From the NCBI GenBank assembly GCA_038997305.1, contig JAWAZZ010000007.1, forward strand, positions 1 through 36,539: a stretch of DNA of 36,539 nucleotides, in the 5' to 3' direction. The translations under genes and the position numbers were made by a program. This DNA comes from JAHLMO01 sp038997305 (GTDB lineage Archaea; Aenigmatarchaeota; Aenigmatarchaeia; CG10238-14; SpSt-28). The notes under the pieces were generated by a model. It was given only the letters and a program-made list of their open reading frames with translations. It did not search any database and had not been told where the DNA came from. The number at the start of each line of letters is the position of its first letter. Within the stretch, counting starts at the first letter, position 1. This document shows, piece after piece, positions 1 to 7,531 of this stretch.

Positions 1-1384
<1,384 letters not shown>

Positions 1385-1411
1385 TACCACCACAACTTTT
1401 TCGCGCTGCCA

Positions 1412-1438
1412 GATGCCCTTTGACTTCCAAAGGGCATC
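1412..1438 (-). other. 10-bp hairpin in the 16S leader
   Basis: GATGCCCTTT (1412-1421) and AAAGGGCATC (1429-1438) are perfect inverted repeats around a 7-nt loop, about 28 nt upstream of the 16S 5' end. In transcribed leader RNA this forms a stable stem. A role in 16S maturation is plausible, but the usual leader-trailer processing stem cannot be tested because the trailer is outside the window. Confidence 0.7.
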
Positions 1439-1443
1439 ACTGT

Positions 1444-1513
1444 GGGCTTGTAGGATATTGTTTATCATCTTCATCGAGCTTATGCTCTCTCAAAACAATG
1501 ACGGAACAAGCCC
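1444..1513 (-). other. 70-nt nested hairpin near the start of the 16S transcript
   Basis: On the minus strand the segment opens with GGGCTTGT and closes with ACAAGCCC (8 bp). Inside it ATTGTTT pairs with AAACAAT (7 bp), and at the tip GAGC-ATAA-GCTC makes a 4-bp hairpin. The internal loops are 6/5 and 5/12 nt. It lies directly downstream of the presumed 16S promoter, so it would be the first structure in the primary transcript. It may be a leader processing or antitermination element, or a separate small RNA; the sequence does not decide. Confidence 0.55.
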
Positions 1514-1536
1514 CTATATAATATTTTTTCGAGGTA

Positions 1537-1546
1537 AAATATATAT
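1537..1546. promoter_or_regulatory. Shared TATA region for 16S rRNA (-) and eL13 (+)
   Basis: The run AAAATATATA is nearly symmetrical and sits about 28 nt (from its centre) before the eL13 ATG, the distance expected for a leaderless archaeal mRNA. On the minus strand the same element reads as a TATA box about 25-30 nt before the G run at 1511-1514, a plausible 16S start. A second AT-rich candidate (TATTATATA) lies at about 1515-1523. Assignment is by spacing only. Confidence 0.5.
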
Positions 1547-1568
1547 CTTTTTTACTTTTTTCTAAAAT

Positions 1569-1778
1569 ATGGACGTTGAAATTCCAAAAGCATACGTTAT
1601 TTCTAAAGGGAGGAAAAGAGAAGCTAGAGGATTTTCAAAAGAAGAACTAAAAGCAGTAAATTTAAGTATAGCAGAAGCAAGAAAGTTAGGATTGTATGTA
1701 GATGAAAGAAGAAAATCTGCTTATGAAGAAAACGTTAAAGCATTAAAAGATTTTTTAGAAAAAATTAAAAAGTCCTAA
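1569..1778 (+). CDS. rpl13e: Large-subunit ribosomal protein eL13 (short form)
   Basis: A 69-residue basic protein matching the conserved core of archaeal/eukaryotic eL13. The stretch RGFSKEELKA (about 20-29), the AR-LGL motif (36-42), VDERR (44-48) and ENV-ALK (54-60) follow the family pattern GFSxEELKAA...ARxLGIxVDxRR...NVxxLK. Archaeal eL13 is already a small protein compared with the eukaryotic form. It stands alone, divergent from 16S and sharing its promoter region, with the ATG placed for leaderless translation. Its 3' end overlaps the convergent Trm10-like gene by 14 nt. eL13 is patchily distributed among archaea, so its presence is mildly informative. Confidence 0.85.
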   Translation: MDVEIPKAYVISKGRKREARGFSKEELKAVNLSIAEARKLGLYVDERRKSAYEENVKALKDFLEKIKKS

Positions 1779-2277
1779 ATTCTCTTAATGTCTCTTCTAT
1801 AGCATTTTCTATTTCTAAACAGCTTTTTACTTTTTTTATAATCTTTACTATGAAATTTATCCTATCTGGAAAACTAAAGGCACTCCCCTTATAAACTATT
1901 TTGTAACTTTTGAATTTTTCACTAATCCCTAAATATCTTGTTAGCATTTTTGTGGCTTGTTTAATCCTTACAACATCCACTATACCACCTATAAAAAAGT
2001 TTTCATTACTCATCACAACTTCTTTAGTTAAGATTTCGTCTGCATAAGGATCTAATATCACTAAACTCTCTATCTGAGGAAAATTTCGAAGTATTGTAAA
2101 CTTTTCATAATTTTTTCCTGCAACTCTTTTAAACATGGCTTCGAATTCATCGTTAGAATTTGTTATAATAAAATTTTCCTTTGTTTCTCTATATGCTTCA
2201 TAAATTTGTCTACACAAAGATTTTTTGCCTTTCTCTGTATGATAATGCCAAAAAGAAAGATCGATTATAAAATTCAT
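1765..2277 (-). CDS. Trm10-family SPOUT tRNA (purine-9 N1) methyltransferase
   Basis: A 170-aa protein with the archaeal Trm10 signature: IDLSF near the N-terminus (5-9), LDPYAD (75-80), FFIGGIVD (94-101) and FPDRIN (136-141). The GGIVD and PDRIN blocks form the knotted SAM-binding region of this SPOUT family, which methylates N1 of G9 and/or A9 of tRNA; base preference cannot be predicted here. At 170 aa it is the catalytic core with little N-terminal extension, whereas archaeal homologues are often longer. It is the last gene of the group eL31-aIF6-Trm10, and its start overlaps the aIF6 stop by 4 nt (ATGA), implying translational coupling. Confidence 0.82.
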   Translation of the reverse strand: MNFIIDLSFWHYHTEKGKKSLCRQIYEAYRETKENFIITNSNDEFEAMFKRVAGKNYEKFTILRNFPQIESLVILDPYADEILTKEVVMSNENFFIGGIVDVVRIKQATKMLTRYLGISEKFKSYKIVYKGSAFSFPDRINFIVKIIKKVKSCLEIENAIEETLREFRTF

Positions 2278-2942
2278 AAAAGATCCAACGATTCTAGAAC
2301 GATTTGAATTTCATATGGACTACTCTTTTCGCCAACTAATAAACCGTTAGAATTTGCAATGATACCTATAGAAACGTAAACATTCCCCATATTTATGCTT
2401 CCTGCACCATAATTTTTGACTTTAAAAAATTCAGCAATATCCTTTGCCTCTTCTTCACTAATGTTTCTATTAAAGAATATTCCTTTATTTGTTGTATATG
2501 CCATAGAACCAACTAAATTATTTTTTAAAATTTTTCTTACTTCAACTTCAACATCTAAAGCATCTCTAATTTCCTTAATATAATCTCTTTCTATTAATGG
2601 GCTTACTATTGCTGCATTATCATTACAAAGAATCAGATTTCCTAAAGCATTATAATCACTCTCTATTATTGCTATGTTTAAATCCAAAGATTTGAAAAAT
2701 TTTAATTCATCTTCAAATATTAATTTTGGTAAAATGATGCCGTTAGAATTCATGCAAGAATAAATTCCCAATAAGCTAGAGTTCCAAATACTACATTCAA
2801 GAACTTCAGTTTTTAATATCTTCTCGATTTTTTCTTTTATGTCTTCTTCTAAATTTTTAGGAACTAAAGTTATTTTTTCAGACGTTTTAAAAAATATTCC
2901 TATGTTGCTATCTCCTCTATAACTTATTAATGCATACTTCAT
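2274..2942 (-). CDS. eif6: Translation initiation factor 6 (aIF6, 60S/50S anti-association factor)
   Basis: A 222-aa protein of the expected length for aIF6, a pentein-fold factor that binds the large ribosomal subunit at uL14 and blocks premature joining. Diagnostic blocks are NDNAAIVSPLIE (about 108-119), the central LVGSMAYTTNKGI, and the C-terminal GAGSINMGNVYVSIGIIANSNG followed by VGEKSSPYE. These correspond to repeated pentein motifs of the family. It follows eL31 with an ATGA overlap, the common archaeal eL31-aIF6 arrangement. The genes that often continue this operon (LX/eL20-like, prefoldin alpha) are replaced here by the Trm10-like methyltransferase. Confidence 0.95.
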   Translation of the reverse strand: MKYALISYRGDSNIGIFFKTSEKITLVPKNLEEDIKEKIEKILKTEVLECSIWNSSLLGIYSCMNSNGIILPKLIFEDELKFFKSLDLNIAIIESDYNALGNLILCNDNAAIVSPLIERDYIKEIRDALDVEVEVRKILKNNLVGSMAYTTNKGIFFNRNISEEEAKDIAEFFKVKNYGAGSINMGNVYVSIGIIANSNGLLVGEKSSPYEIQIVLESLDLL

Positions 2943-3184
2943 GCAAGATCTACTTTAGCAATATCGTCTTCTTTTTGAATTCTTAAAGTAAACTTATAAG
3001 TTAATTTCTTTGGGCTATGCCTTTGAATAAACTCGTTTAATGCATTACTAATCTTTACTTCTTTAACTTTTAAAATTCTTTTTAATTTTTCTTTTAATCT
3101 TTTCATTAAAAGTTTCTTTCTGTTCCATGTGGGCTTCTTTATTATATCTTTTCTTAAATTAATTCTTAATATCCTTTCTTCCAT
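2939..3184 (-). CDS. rpl31e: Large-subunit ribosomal protein eL31
   Basis: An 81-aa protein of normal eL31 length. The N-terminus RILRINLRKDIIKKPTWNRK resembles the family pattern for eL31 (INLR...PRWKRA), followed by KVKEVKISNALNEFIQRH, a good match to the conserved VKIDPxLNExIW segment. It lies near the peptide exit tunnel in archaeal ribosomes. It opens the minus-strand group eL31-aIF6-Trm10. eL39, which commonly precedes eL31 in archaea, is not found: the upstream 270 nt hold only toxin-antitoxin debris. The ATG is preceded by an AT-rich stretch that could carry its promoter. Confidence 0.92.
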   Translation of the reverse strand: MEERILRINLRKDIIKKPTWNRKKLLMKRLKEKLKRILKVKEVKISNALNEFIQRHSPKKLTYKFTLRIQKEDDIAKVDLA

Positions 3185-3247
3185 TTTTAAAAATTAATAA
3201 ATTAAATAATAAATTCTTTAAATTTTTAAACACCTTTATTAAGAAAA

Positions 3248-3382
3248 TCACCTTCTTTCATTTATAAGTATTTCTGTTAAATTCTCTTTGATATCCTTAA
3301 AATATTTTTGATATTTCTTGACAATGCCATATATTCCGCTTTTATTAATTTTTATTTTTACTTTATTTTTACTCTTTCTTTC
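3248..3382 (-). pseudogene. Remnant of a third VapB-type antitoxin (C-terminal half)
   Basis: Read from about 3382 down to the TGA at 3248, the minus strand encodes an antitoxin-like tail ending ENLTEILINERR, clearly related to the ends of the two intact antitoxins (ITKMLIDERR, LKEFLDERR). Just upstream, in another frame, DLKERVKIK followed by a stop resembles DLKEGERVRI of the intact copies. The start and first half are missing and the remaining part is frameshifted, so this is a dead copy. It abuts the truncated toxin at 3381-3464, suggesting a deletion fused toxin B to antitoxin C. No PIN gene follows it. Confidence 0.7.
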
Positions 3383-3464
3383 AAATCTTGCTTTTTAGTT
3401 CTATTTCCCATAAATTATCTTCGAATAGAAAATCTGTAAAAACTGAAGTATCTATTACTATCAT
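3381..3464 (-). pseudogene. Truncated VapC (PIN-domain toxin) fragment
   Basis: Begins with ATG at 3464, overlapping the TGA of the antitoxin at 3461-3661 in the same way as the intact pair upstream. The 27-residue product starts MIVIDTSVFTDFLF, the first strand of a PIN domain with its catalytic Asp, then hits TGA at 3381. The downstream PIN residues are gone and antitoxin-like sequence follows instead. It is therefore a deletion product of a vapC, and its upstream antitoxin is left without a cognate toxin. Confidence 0.78.
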
Positions 3465-3661
3465 CTTCTTTCATCTATAAGCATTTTAGTAATGTCAACA
3501 TCAGACTTAATTATATACTTTTCAAGAAGTTTCGATAGACCTCTTGAAGATTTTTTCTTTTTACTTATAGTTATTCTTACTCTTTCTCCTTCTTTTAAAT
3601 CTACTTTTTCTAAAGGTTTAAAAACTCCATTTTCATATATTGCTTCTATGATTTTTGACAT
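3461..3661 (-). CDS. vapB: VapB-type antitoxin (AF2212/DUF104-like), toxin partner broken
   Basis: A 66-aa protein beginning MSKIIEAIYENGVFKPLEKV, the hallmark of the AF2212-like (DUF104) antitoxins paired with PIN toxins. Residues 2-30 are practically identical to the antitoxin at 4110-4292, and 85 nt of the two genes are identical; the C-terminal halves differ (this one has a KKKKSSRG linker and ends MLIDERR). The N-terminal part is expected to bind operator DNA and the C-terminal part the toxin. Its own vapC is truncated to 27 codons, so it is an orphan antitoxin that might still bind VapC encoded at 3670-4113 or regulate in trans (inference). Confidence 0.85.
   Translation of the reverse strand: MSKIIEAIYENGVFKPLEKVDLKEGERVRITISKKKKSSRGLSKLLEKYIIKSDVDITKMLIDERR
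3573..3657 (-). repeat. 85-nt direct repeat, copy 1 (inside antitoxin gene B)
   Basis: Identical base for base to 4204-4288 (offset 631). It covers the 5' half of the antitoxin gene, nearly from the start codon to the codons for ERVRI. Identity includes third codon positions, so the duplication is recent or maintained by gene conversion. Confidence 0.95.
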
Positions 3662-3669
3662 AAAATATT

Positions 3670-4113
3670 TTATTTTAATTCTTTTAATCTCTTAATTACA
3701 TTTTCAAATTCTTCAATCAAATAGTACGCTTCAATACCATATTTTTTAGCATTTATTGCCATGATTTTATCGTTAGTTATTAAAATTGAGTTTGTTAGTT
3801 TTGCTGTTGCAATGAAATAGGAATCTATGGCTCTACAACCCGTTTTAGAGGCAATTAAGAAAGCCAGTTCTTTCAGTTCTTCAAGATTAACAACTTCAAT
3901 TCTGCTTATTATAGAATCATAAATCTTAAAAGCTTCTCGTTCATCTATTCTTCTTACTAATTGACTTATTAATTCAATCTTTAAAATTTCGGGCTCTATA
4001 ACTCTTAAACCTACTTCTTGAATAAATCTAAAAAGATTTTTTGCTACTTGAGATCTTTGTTCATCATATATAAATAATGCATCAACATAGATTGATGTAT
4101 CGAGAACTATCAT
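3670..4113 (-). CDS. vapC: VapC-type PIN-domain ribonuclease toxin
   Basis: A 147-aa PIN-domain protein with intact-looking acidic residues: D5 in MIVLDTSIYVD, E47, D97 in AIDSYFIATA and D115 in ITNDKIM. This four-acid, Mg-dependent nuclease site is typical of VapC toxins, which cut specific RNAs such as tRNAs or rRNA. Length and the DSYFIA-(x)n-LITND block are normal. Its ATG overlaps the TGA of the antitoxin at 4110-4292 (4 nt), the standard coupled antitoxin-toxin layout. Only 8 nt separate its end from the next antitoxin, so the cluster is probably one transcript. The target RNA cannot be inferred. Confidence 0.9.
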   Translation of the reverse strand: MIVLDTSIYVDALFIYDEQRSQVAKNLFRFIQEVGLRVIEPEILKIELISQLVRRIDEREAFKIYDSIISRIEVVNLEELKELAFLIASKTGCRAIDSYFIATAKLTNSILITNDKIMAINAKKYGIEAYYLIEEFENVIKRLKELK

Positions 4114-4292
4114 CTTCTTTCGTCTAAAAACTCTTTCAAAACATCTTTATCTACTCTTCTGCTATATTTCTCTATTATATCAGCTAGGCTTTCTTTTATT
4201 TCAATTCTTACTCTTTCTCCTTCTTTTAAATCTACTTTTTCTAAAGGTTTAAAAACTCCATTTTCATATATTGCTTCTATGATTTTTGCCAT
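4110..4292 (-). CDS. vapB: VapB-type antitoxin (AF2212/DUF104-like)
   Basis: A 60-aa protein starting MAKIIEAIYENGVFKPLEKV, an AF2212-like antitoxin. Its C-terminal part (about 34-60, ADIIEKYSRR...LKEFLDERR) should wrap the partner PIN toxin. The stop overlaps the vapC start by ATGA. The 5' half is an exact nucleotide duplicate of the antitoxin at 3461-3661, while the toxin-binding half has diverged, which would let copies of one DNA-binding module serve different toxins. Such operons are normally repressed by the antitoxin-toxin complex; no operator is obvious upstream. Confidence 0.88.
   Translation of the reverse strand: MAKIIEAIYENGVFKPLEKVDLKEGERVRIEIKESLADIIEKYSRRVDKDVLKEFLDERR
4204..4288 (-). 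repeat. 85-nt direct repeat, copy 2 (inside antitoxin gene A)
   Basis: Exact copy of 3573-3657. The identity ends one base after the second codon region at one side (C at 4289 versus A at 3658) and within the ERVRI codons at the other. Confidence 0.95.
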
Positions 4293-4395
4293 AATTTATG
4301 TTATGTTTTTATTTTAATATATCTGATTGAATAAGTTAACGTCTTCAAGTTTTCATCTAAAAATTTGCATTTAAGAATTTTTATTTTTCTTAAAT

Positions 4396-4486
4396 TTACT
4401 TCTTTCTAAGATCTCTAGCAAATTCTATTATCTTCGCTACTTTAATAAAATTTCCAATAAAAATTAACTTCTTTATCTTTTAGCCA
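4396..4486 (-). pseudogene. Possible small-protein remnant, one frameshift
   Basis: In the 207-nt gap between the antitoxin and the integrase, the minus strand encodes WLKDKEVNFYWKF and, after a shift of one base, KVAKIIEFARDLRKK ending in TAA at 4396. The pieces join into a helical, charged stretch with protein-like composition but no usable start codon. It may be a decayed toxin, antitoxin or nucleotidyltransferase tail. AT-rich DNA can give such stretches by chance, so this is tentative. The rest of the gap shows only AT-rich sequence, including a TATA-like run just before 4500. Confidence 0.25.
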
Positions 4487-4499
4487 TTTTTAATATTTT

Positions 4500-5297
4500 A
4501 TGAATGAAATTGATTGGAATAAATTTAAAGAATTCTTGTCTTTAAGAAGTTCGAATAAAACTCATATAAATAATTTAGTTAACTATGCAAAGAAATATGG
4601 ATATTTGTTGAATTTATCTGCTTTAGATTTTTCACTAGAGTTCAAAAAAATAGTTGAGAATAAAAAAACTCTTAAAAAACATGTGTTACAAGCATTAGCA
4701 GCTCTATCAAAGTTTTTAGATGCATTAAACGAAAGCGACATATATTATAAAAGATTTAATGAATTAAGAAAAAAAGCAGGAATTACTTGGTACAATCCGA
4801 AAATTCCAAAAATACTTGAAGAAAAAATAAATAAGAATGAATTATTAGAAAAAATAAAATACTTTCCAAAAAAGCTTAAAGCAACTAGTATTCTGCATCT
4901 GCTTACTGGCTTAAGAACTCACGAACTAATCTATTTAATAAAAAACTTTGATAATTTGAAAAAAATAAAAATAGATGATGCATATGTTATTGAACTGTTA
5001 TTTTTGAGAAAAACAAAAAAAGCATTCCTAACAATACTTAACGAAAAAGCAATACCTTTAATAAAAGATGCTTATAAATGCAAACTTAGTTATTGGAAAA
5101 ATTTGAAAAAATTTAGCTTAAAACCATATGATTTTAGAAGAGCCTTTGAGAGCATTTATGATAATTTGAGATCGCATGAAATAGATTTGTTACAAGGAAG
5201 GGTAAATGAAGAATTAATAGTTAACTATACCAGAGATTTGGAAAATTTAGCAAAAAAAGTTAACGAAAAGCAGAAAGAAATTCTAAATAGCATTTGA
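4500..5297 (+). CDS. SSV-type archaeal tyrosine recombinase (integrase)
   Basis: A 265-aa protein with a helical N-terminal SAM-like core-binding region (about 1-100) and a C-terminal catalytic domain. Catalytic landmarks are LLTGLRTHEL with R139, lysines at 171-174 in RKTKKAF, KPYDFRRAFE with R213 (Tyr where many recombinases have His), the LLQGRVNEE block (230-238) and nucleophile Y243 in VNYTRD. The QGR-(x)n-Y spacing is that of the SSV-type archaeal integrases. The gene lies next to a decaying toxin-antitoxin array, consistent with an integrated-element scar or an integration hot spot. No flanking att repeat or nearby tRNA is seen; the only tRNA in the window is 14 kb away. Confidence 0.82.
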   Translation: MNEIDWNKFKEFLSLRSSNKTHINNLVNYAKKYGYLLNLSALDFSLEFKKIVENKKTLKKHVLQALAALSKFLDALNESDIYYKRFNELRKKAGITWYNPKIPKILEEKINKNELLEKIKYFPKKLKATSILHLLTGLRTHELIYLIKNFDNLKKIKIDDAYVIELLFLRKTKKAFLTILNEKAIPLIKDAYKCKLSYWKNLKKFSLKPYDFRRAFESIYDNLRSHEIDLLQGRVNEELIVNYTRDLENLAKKVNEKQKEILNSI

Positions 5298-5346
5298 AGT
5301 TTTTATATATGTTAGTAAACAAAAAATAAAGATAGAAAAGAAGATG

Positions 5347-5817
5347 TTATGCGACTGCAACTTCTTGAACAGTAACTTTAACATTTACACTTCCTACAAT
5401 CATTCCTGGACAATAATTTGGGTCTGTTGAATAAAGAACTATTCTATTAATCGTTCCTGGGGGAACTTGAATATTCTTTACAGTAGTTACATTTCCTGAA
5501 ATAAAGTTATAATCTAGAGTTATATTTCTAATTTCTACTCTACCATCATCATACTCAAATCTTGCAGCAAAGTTTCTTCCCAAATCTATCCCTAGATTTA
5601 CCAAGGTTAGATTTACATAACCGCTTCCTCCAGAAGCAGCTATATCAACATTTACTTTTGAACACTCTATTAATGATTTTACTGGCACTTCTTCTATCTG
5701 CGATCTCGTTTGAGTCATGTATCCTGCAAAATATAAGTATATCATCACTCCTATGCCTACTGTAAGTGCTACTAGTATTATTGTCGCTACAAAAGCTGAT
5801 ATTAGCTTTTTATTCAT
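5347..5817 (-). CDS. Type IV pilin-like secreted protein
   Basis: A 156-aa protein with a short basic leader (MNKK) and one hydrophobic segment (about 5-32, ISAFVATIILVALTVGIG) followed by an extracytoplasmic beta-rich domain. This ISAFVAT pattern is the archaeal type IV pilin N-terminus, normally cut by a PibD/FlaK-type peptidase and assembled through the hydrophobic helix. The mature part holds two cysteines (in IECSK and NYCPG) and several Asn-X-Ser/Thr sequons. It is a lone gene downstream of uS7, convergent with the integrase. It could be a substrate of the secretion ATPase encoded at 30050-33829, although the link is only functional inference. Confidence 0.72.
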   Translation of the reverse strand: MNKKLISAFVATIILVALTVGIGVMIYLYFAGYMTQTRSQIEEVPVKSLIECSKVNVDIAASGGSGYVNLTLVNLGIDLGRNFAARFEYDDGRVEIRNITLDYNFISGNVTTVKNIQVPPGTINRIVLYSTDPNYCPGMIVGSVNVKVTVQEVAVA

Positions 5818-5849
5818 AATAATATCGTTTAATTTAAAAATATATGCAC

Positions 5850-6446
5850 TTATTTGGCTCCCTCTGCCTCTTTTTCAATTCTTTCTTTTTCCTTTAATGC
5901 AAAACTTTTAGAAATATCGTTATTTGCAGCAGCAATAATTTCTTCAGCTAATAACTCTGCCATTTTTGTAAATCCAACTTTTCTTCTATAGCAAGAATTT
6001 ACAATATTTCTTAGTGCAATATCTACTCTTCTTTGAGGAGAAACTATAACTGCAGTTCTTGCAATTATTCCACCGACTTGATATGATATGGGTTCTTCAA
6101 TAGGAGCAGCGTTTTCGATAGCTCTAACTAAAACTTCTATAGGATTCTTCTTAGTTCTTTTCTCAATTATTTCAAAAGCTTCTTTAACTATTTTTATTAT
6201 TTTTTCTGTTTGACCTACACATCTAGCAGAGGATACTAAATGCTTTTTACCCTTATGTCCAGGAACCATCATCTTTGTTATCAATCTTTCAACTATATTC
6301 ATATTTGCTTTTCCAAATCTTATTTGACTATATCTTCCGTATGTTCTAGGAATTATGCAAGGTTTTAAGTTTATATATCTTTTTAGGCTAATGTCTTTTA
6401 CCTCTACGTTCCAATCCCATCTATTAAAAAGTTTTAACTCAGCCAT
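5850..6446 (-). CDS. rps7: Small-subunit ribosomal protein uS7
   Basis: A 198-aa archaeal-type uS7, a primary binder of the 16S 3' domain that contacts E-site tRNA. Clear blocks: CIIPRTYGRYSQIRFGKANM, the NIVERLITKMM segment, ALxxAIENAAPIEEP-like stretch (VRAIENAAPIEEP), and VIVSPQRRVDIALRNI. It ends the RNA polymerase operon after uS12, sharing one overlapping base (TAATG), which is the conserved archaeal order. The usual downstream genes (aEF1A, uS10) are absent; a pilin-like gene follows. The C-terminus is slightly extended by a Glu/Lys-rich tail. Confidence 0.96.
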   Translation of the reverse strand: MAELKLFNRWDWNVEVKDISLKRYINLKPCIIPRTYGRYSQIRFGKANMNIVERLITKMMVPGHKGKKHLVSSARCVGQTEKIIKIVKEAFEIIEKRTKKNPIEVLVRAIENAAPIEEPISYQVGGIIARTAVIVSPQRRVDIALRNIVNSCYRRKVGFTKMAELLAEEIIAAANNDISKSFALKEKERIEKEAEGAK

Positions 6447-6868
6447 TATCTAGCCGGTTTTTGCTTCTTACCTTTTCTAATAGCGTCTAAAGAAACTCCA
6501 TTAACAGCTATAACCTTATATCTTATACCCCACATACTTCCAATAGGACCTTTCTGACCGCCACCTAAAGGTTCAACTATAACTTCATCATGCTCGTTAA
6601 TATAGTTAATACTTCCACTTTTTGGAACAAATGCAGTTAACTCTCTACCATTTTTTATCAGCTTTACTCTAACACATTTTATTAATCCAGAATGAGGTCT
6701 TTTTTGACCAACAACTCTCTTCTCTATTACAATTCCTCTAGCTTGAGGCGCACCTTCTAAAGGATCTAATTTCCATAAGCCAAGCATTCTAGATTTGTAT
6801 TTATAAGAGCTCCATCTAAACTTTTTCCTTCTTTTAATTAATATTCTAGCAGCAAACTCTCCAGGCAT
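6446..6868 (-). CDS. rps12: Small-subunit ribosomal protein uS12, divergent decoding loops
   Basis: A 140-aa uS12, part of the ribosomal decoding centre. Much is conserved (KKFRWSSYKYKSR, LDPLEGAPQARGIV, NEHDEVIVEPLGG, VNGVSL), so identity is firm. The two loops that approach mRNA and tRNA are abnormal. The near-universal KxPNSA-RK motif reads KRPHSGLIK (56-64): Pro58 and Ser60 kept, Asn replaced by His, Ala by Gly. The archaeal GDIPGVRY motif reads GSMWGIRY (110-117), with Asp replaced by Ser and Pro by Trp. I checked the second loop directly in the DNA (about 6518-6550). The N-terminus is a few residues shorter than in most archaea. It lies 4 nt downstream of nusA. Confidence 0.96.
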   Translation of the reverse strand: MPGEFAARILIKRRKKFRWSSYKYKSRMLGLWKLDPLEGAPQARGIVIEKRVVGQKRPHSGLIKCVRVKLIKNGRELTAFVPKSGSINYINEHDEVIVEPLGGGQKGPIGSMWGIRYKVIAVNGVSLDAIRKGKKQKPAR

Positions 6869-6872
6869 ATTA

Positions 6873-7274
6873 TTATACTATTTTTATATCTTTTATCTTA
6901 TAAATTCTATTTAATAGTGTTTTATAAAATAAAAGTTTTCTCTTGTTTCTTCCATATACCAATCCTCTATAAACTCTATTTATTCCTATTTCAAGAGTTT
7001 GTGAACCATCGAAATTTTTTATTCTAACAAAATTTACAAAAGGTATTAACTCTTTAACAAATTCGTAAATGTTTGGGCTATATTCTAAAATCCTTATTTC
7101 TTTATTTAGAATCTTTTTGATAATTCCTAATAAAGGCAATATTTTCTCTTTTTGATTCTTTGCAACTATAACATAAACTACATTATCAAAAATAACAGTA
7201 TCTTTAACATCAACATTAGCTAAATTTTCTATTAGATTGATTATTCTTATTATTTCGTTATCAAAAACGATCAT
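6873..7274 (-). CDS. nusA: NusA-like KH-domain transcription factor
   Basis: A 133-aa protein at the conserved archaeal position between eL30 and uS12. Archaeal NusA consists of two KH domains without the N-terminal RNAP-binding and S1 domains of bacterial NusA, and this length fits. The sequence is divergent: the expected GxxG of the second KH domain appears only as VYGRNKRKL (about 107-115), followed by a typical LNRIYKIKDIKIV end. Position supports the call as much as sequence does. Its start overlaps the eL30 stop by 4 nt. Confidence 0.8.
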   Translation of the reverse strand: MIVFDNEIIRIINLIENLANVDVKDTVIFDNVVYVIVAKNQKEKILPLLGIIKKILNKEIRILEYSPNIYEFVKELIPFVNFVRIKNFDGSQTLEIGINRVYRGLVYGRNKRKLLFYKTLLNRIYKIKDIKIV

Positions 7275-7531
7275 TTCTTAATGACTGCCACACTAATAGG
7301 AAAAGGTTTTCCTAAACTTCTTCCTAACTCTATGCTGCTTAGATTTACTTCAACTATCTTATTCTTATCATCTACTGAATCTATTATATCTTTTTTCATG
7401 TTTTCTGGTATGTTATTTGCTATTATAACATATTTTGGTTCATTTAACTTTAAATATTTTAAACATTTTCTAAATCCATAGATTACATTCCCTTTCTGCA
7501 TTTCCTCCTTTACTTTATTTATTATCTCCAT
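7271..7531 (-). CDS. rpl30e: Large-subunit ribosomal protein eL30
   Basis: An 86-aa member of the L7Ae/L30e RNA-binding fold. Matches include KGNVIYGFRKCLKYLKL (about 14-30; family G-x-x-x-GxRKxLKAL), YVIIANNIPENMKKDI, ELGRSLGKPFPISVAVI at the C-terminus. It is some 10-15 residues shorter than usual. Conserved position: directly after rpoA'' and before nusA. Its start codon lies 17 nt inside the end of rpoA'', so the two are translationally coupled. Confidence 0.9.
   Translation of the reverse strand: MEIINKVKEEMQKGNVIYGFRKCLKYLKLNEPKYVIIANNIPENMKKDIIDSVDDKNKIVEVNLSSIELGRSLGKPFPISVAVIKK

Noticed and set aside
1400..1445. C/D-box or kink-turn element in the 16S leader (GTGATG and CTGG around the hairpin)
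   Set aside because: The box-like bases are part of the perfect stem and cannot form the internal loop needed for a kink-turn.
3185..3247. A vapC for antitoxin remnant C reading from GTG at about 3249
   Set aside because: The translated sequence after the antitoxin end lacks the PIN start (no Asp in the first strand) and runs into the eL31 gene in another frame.
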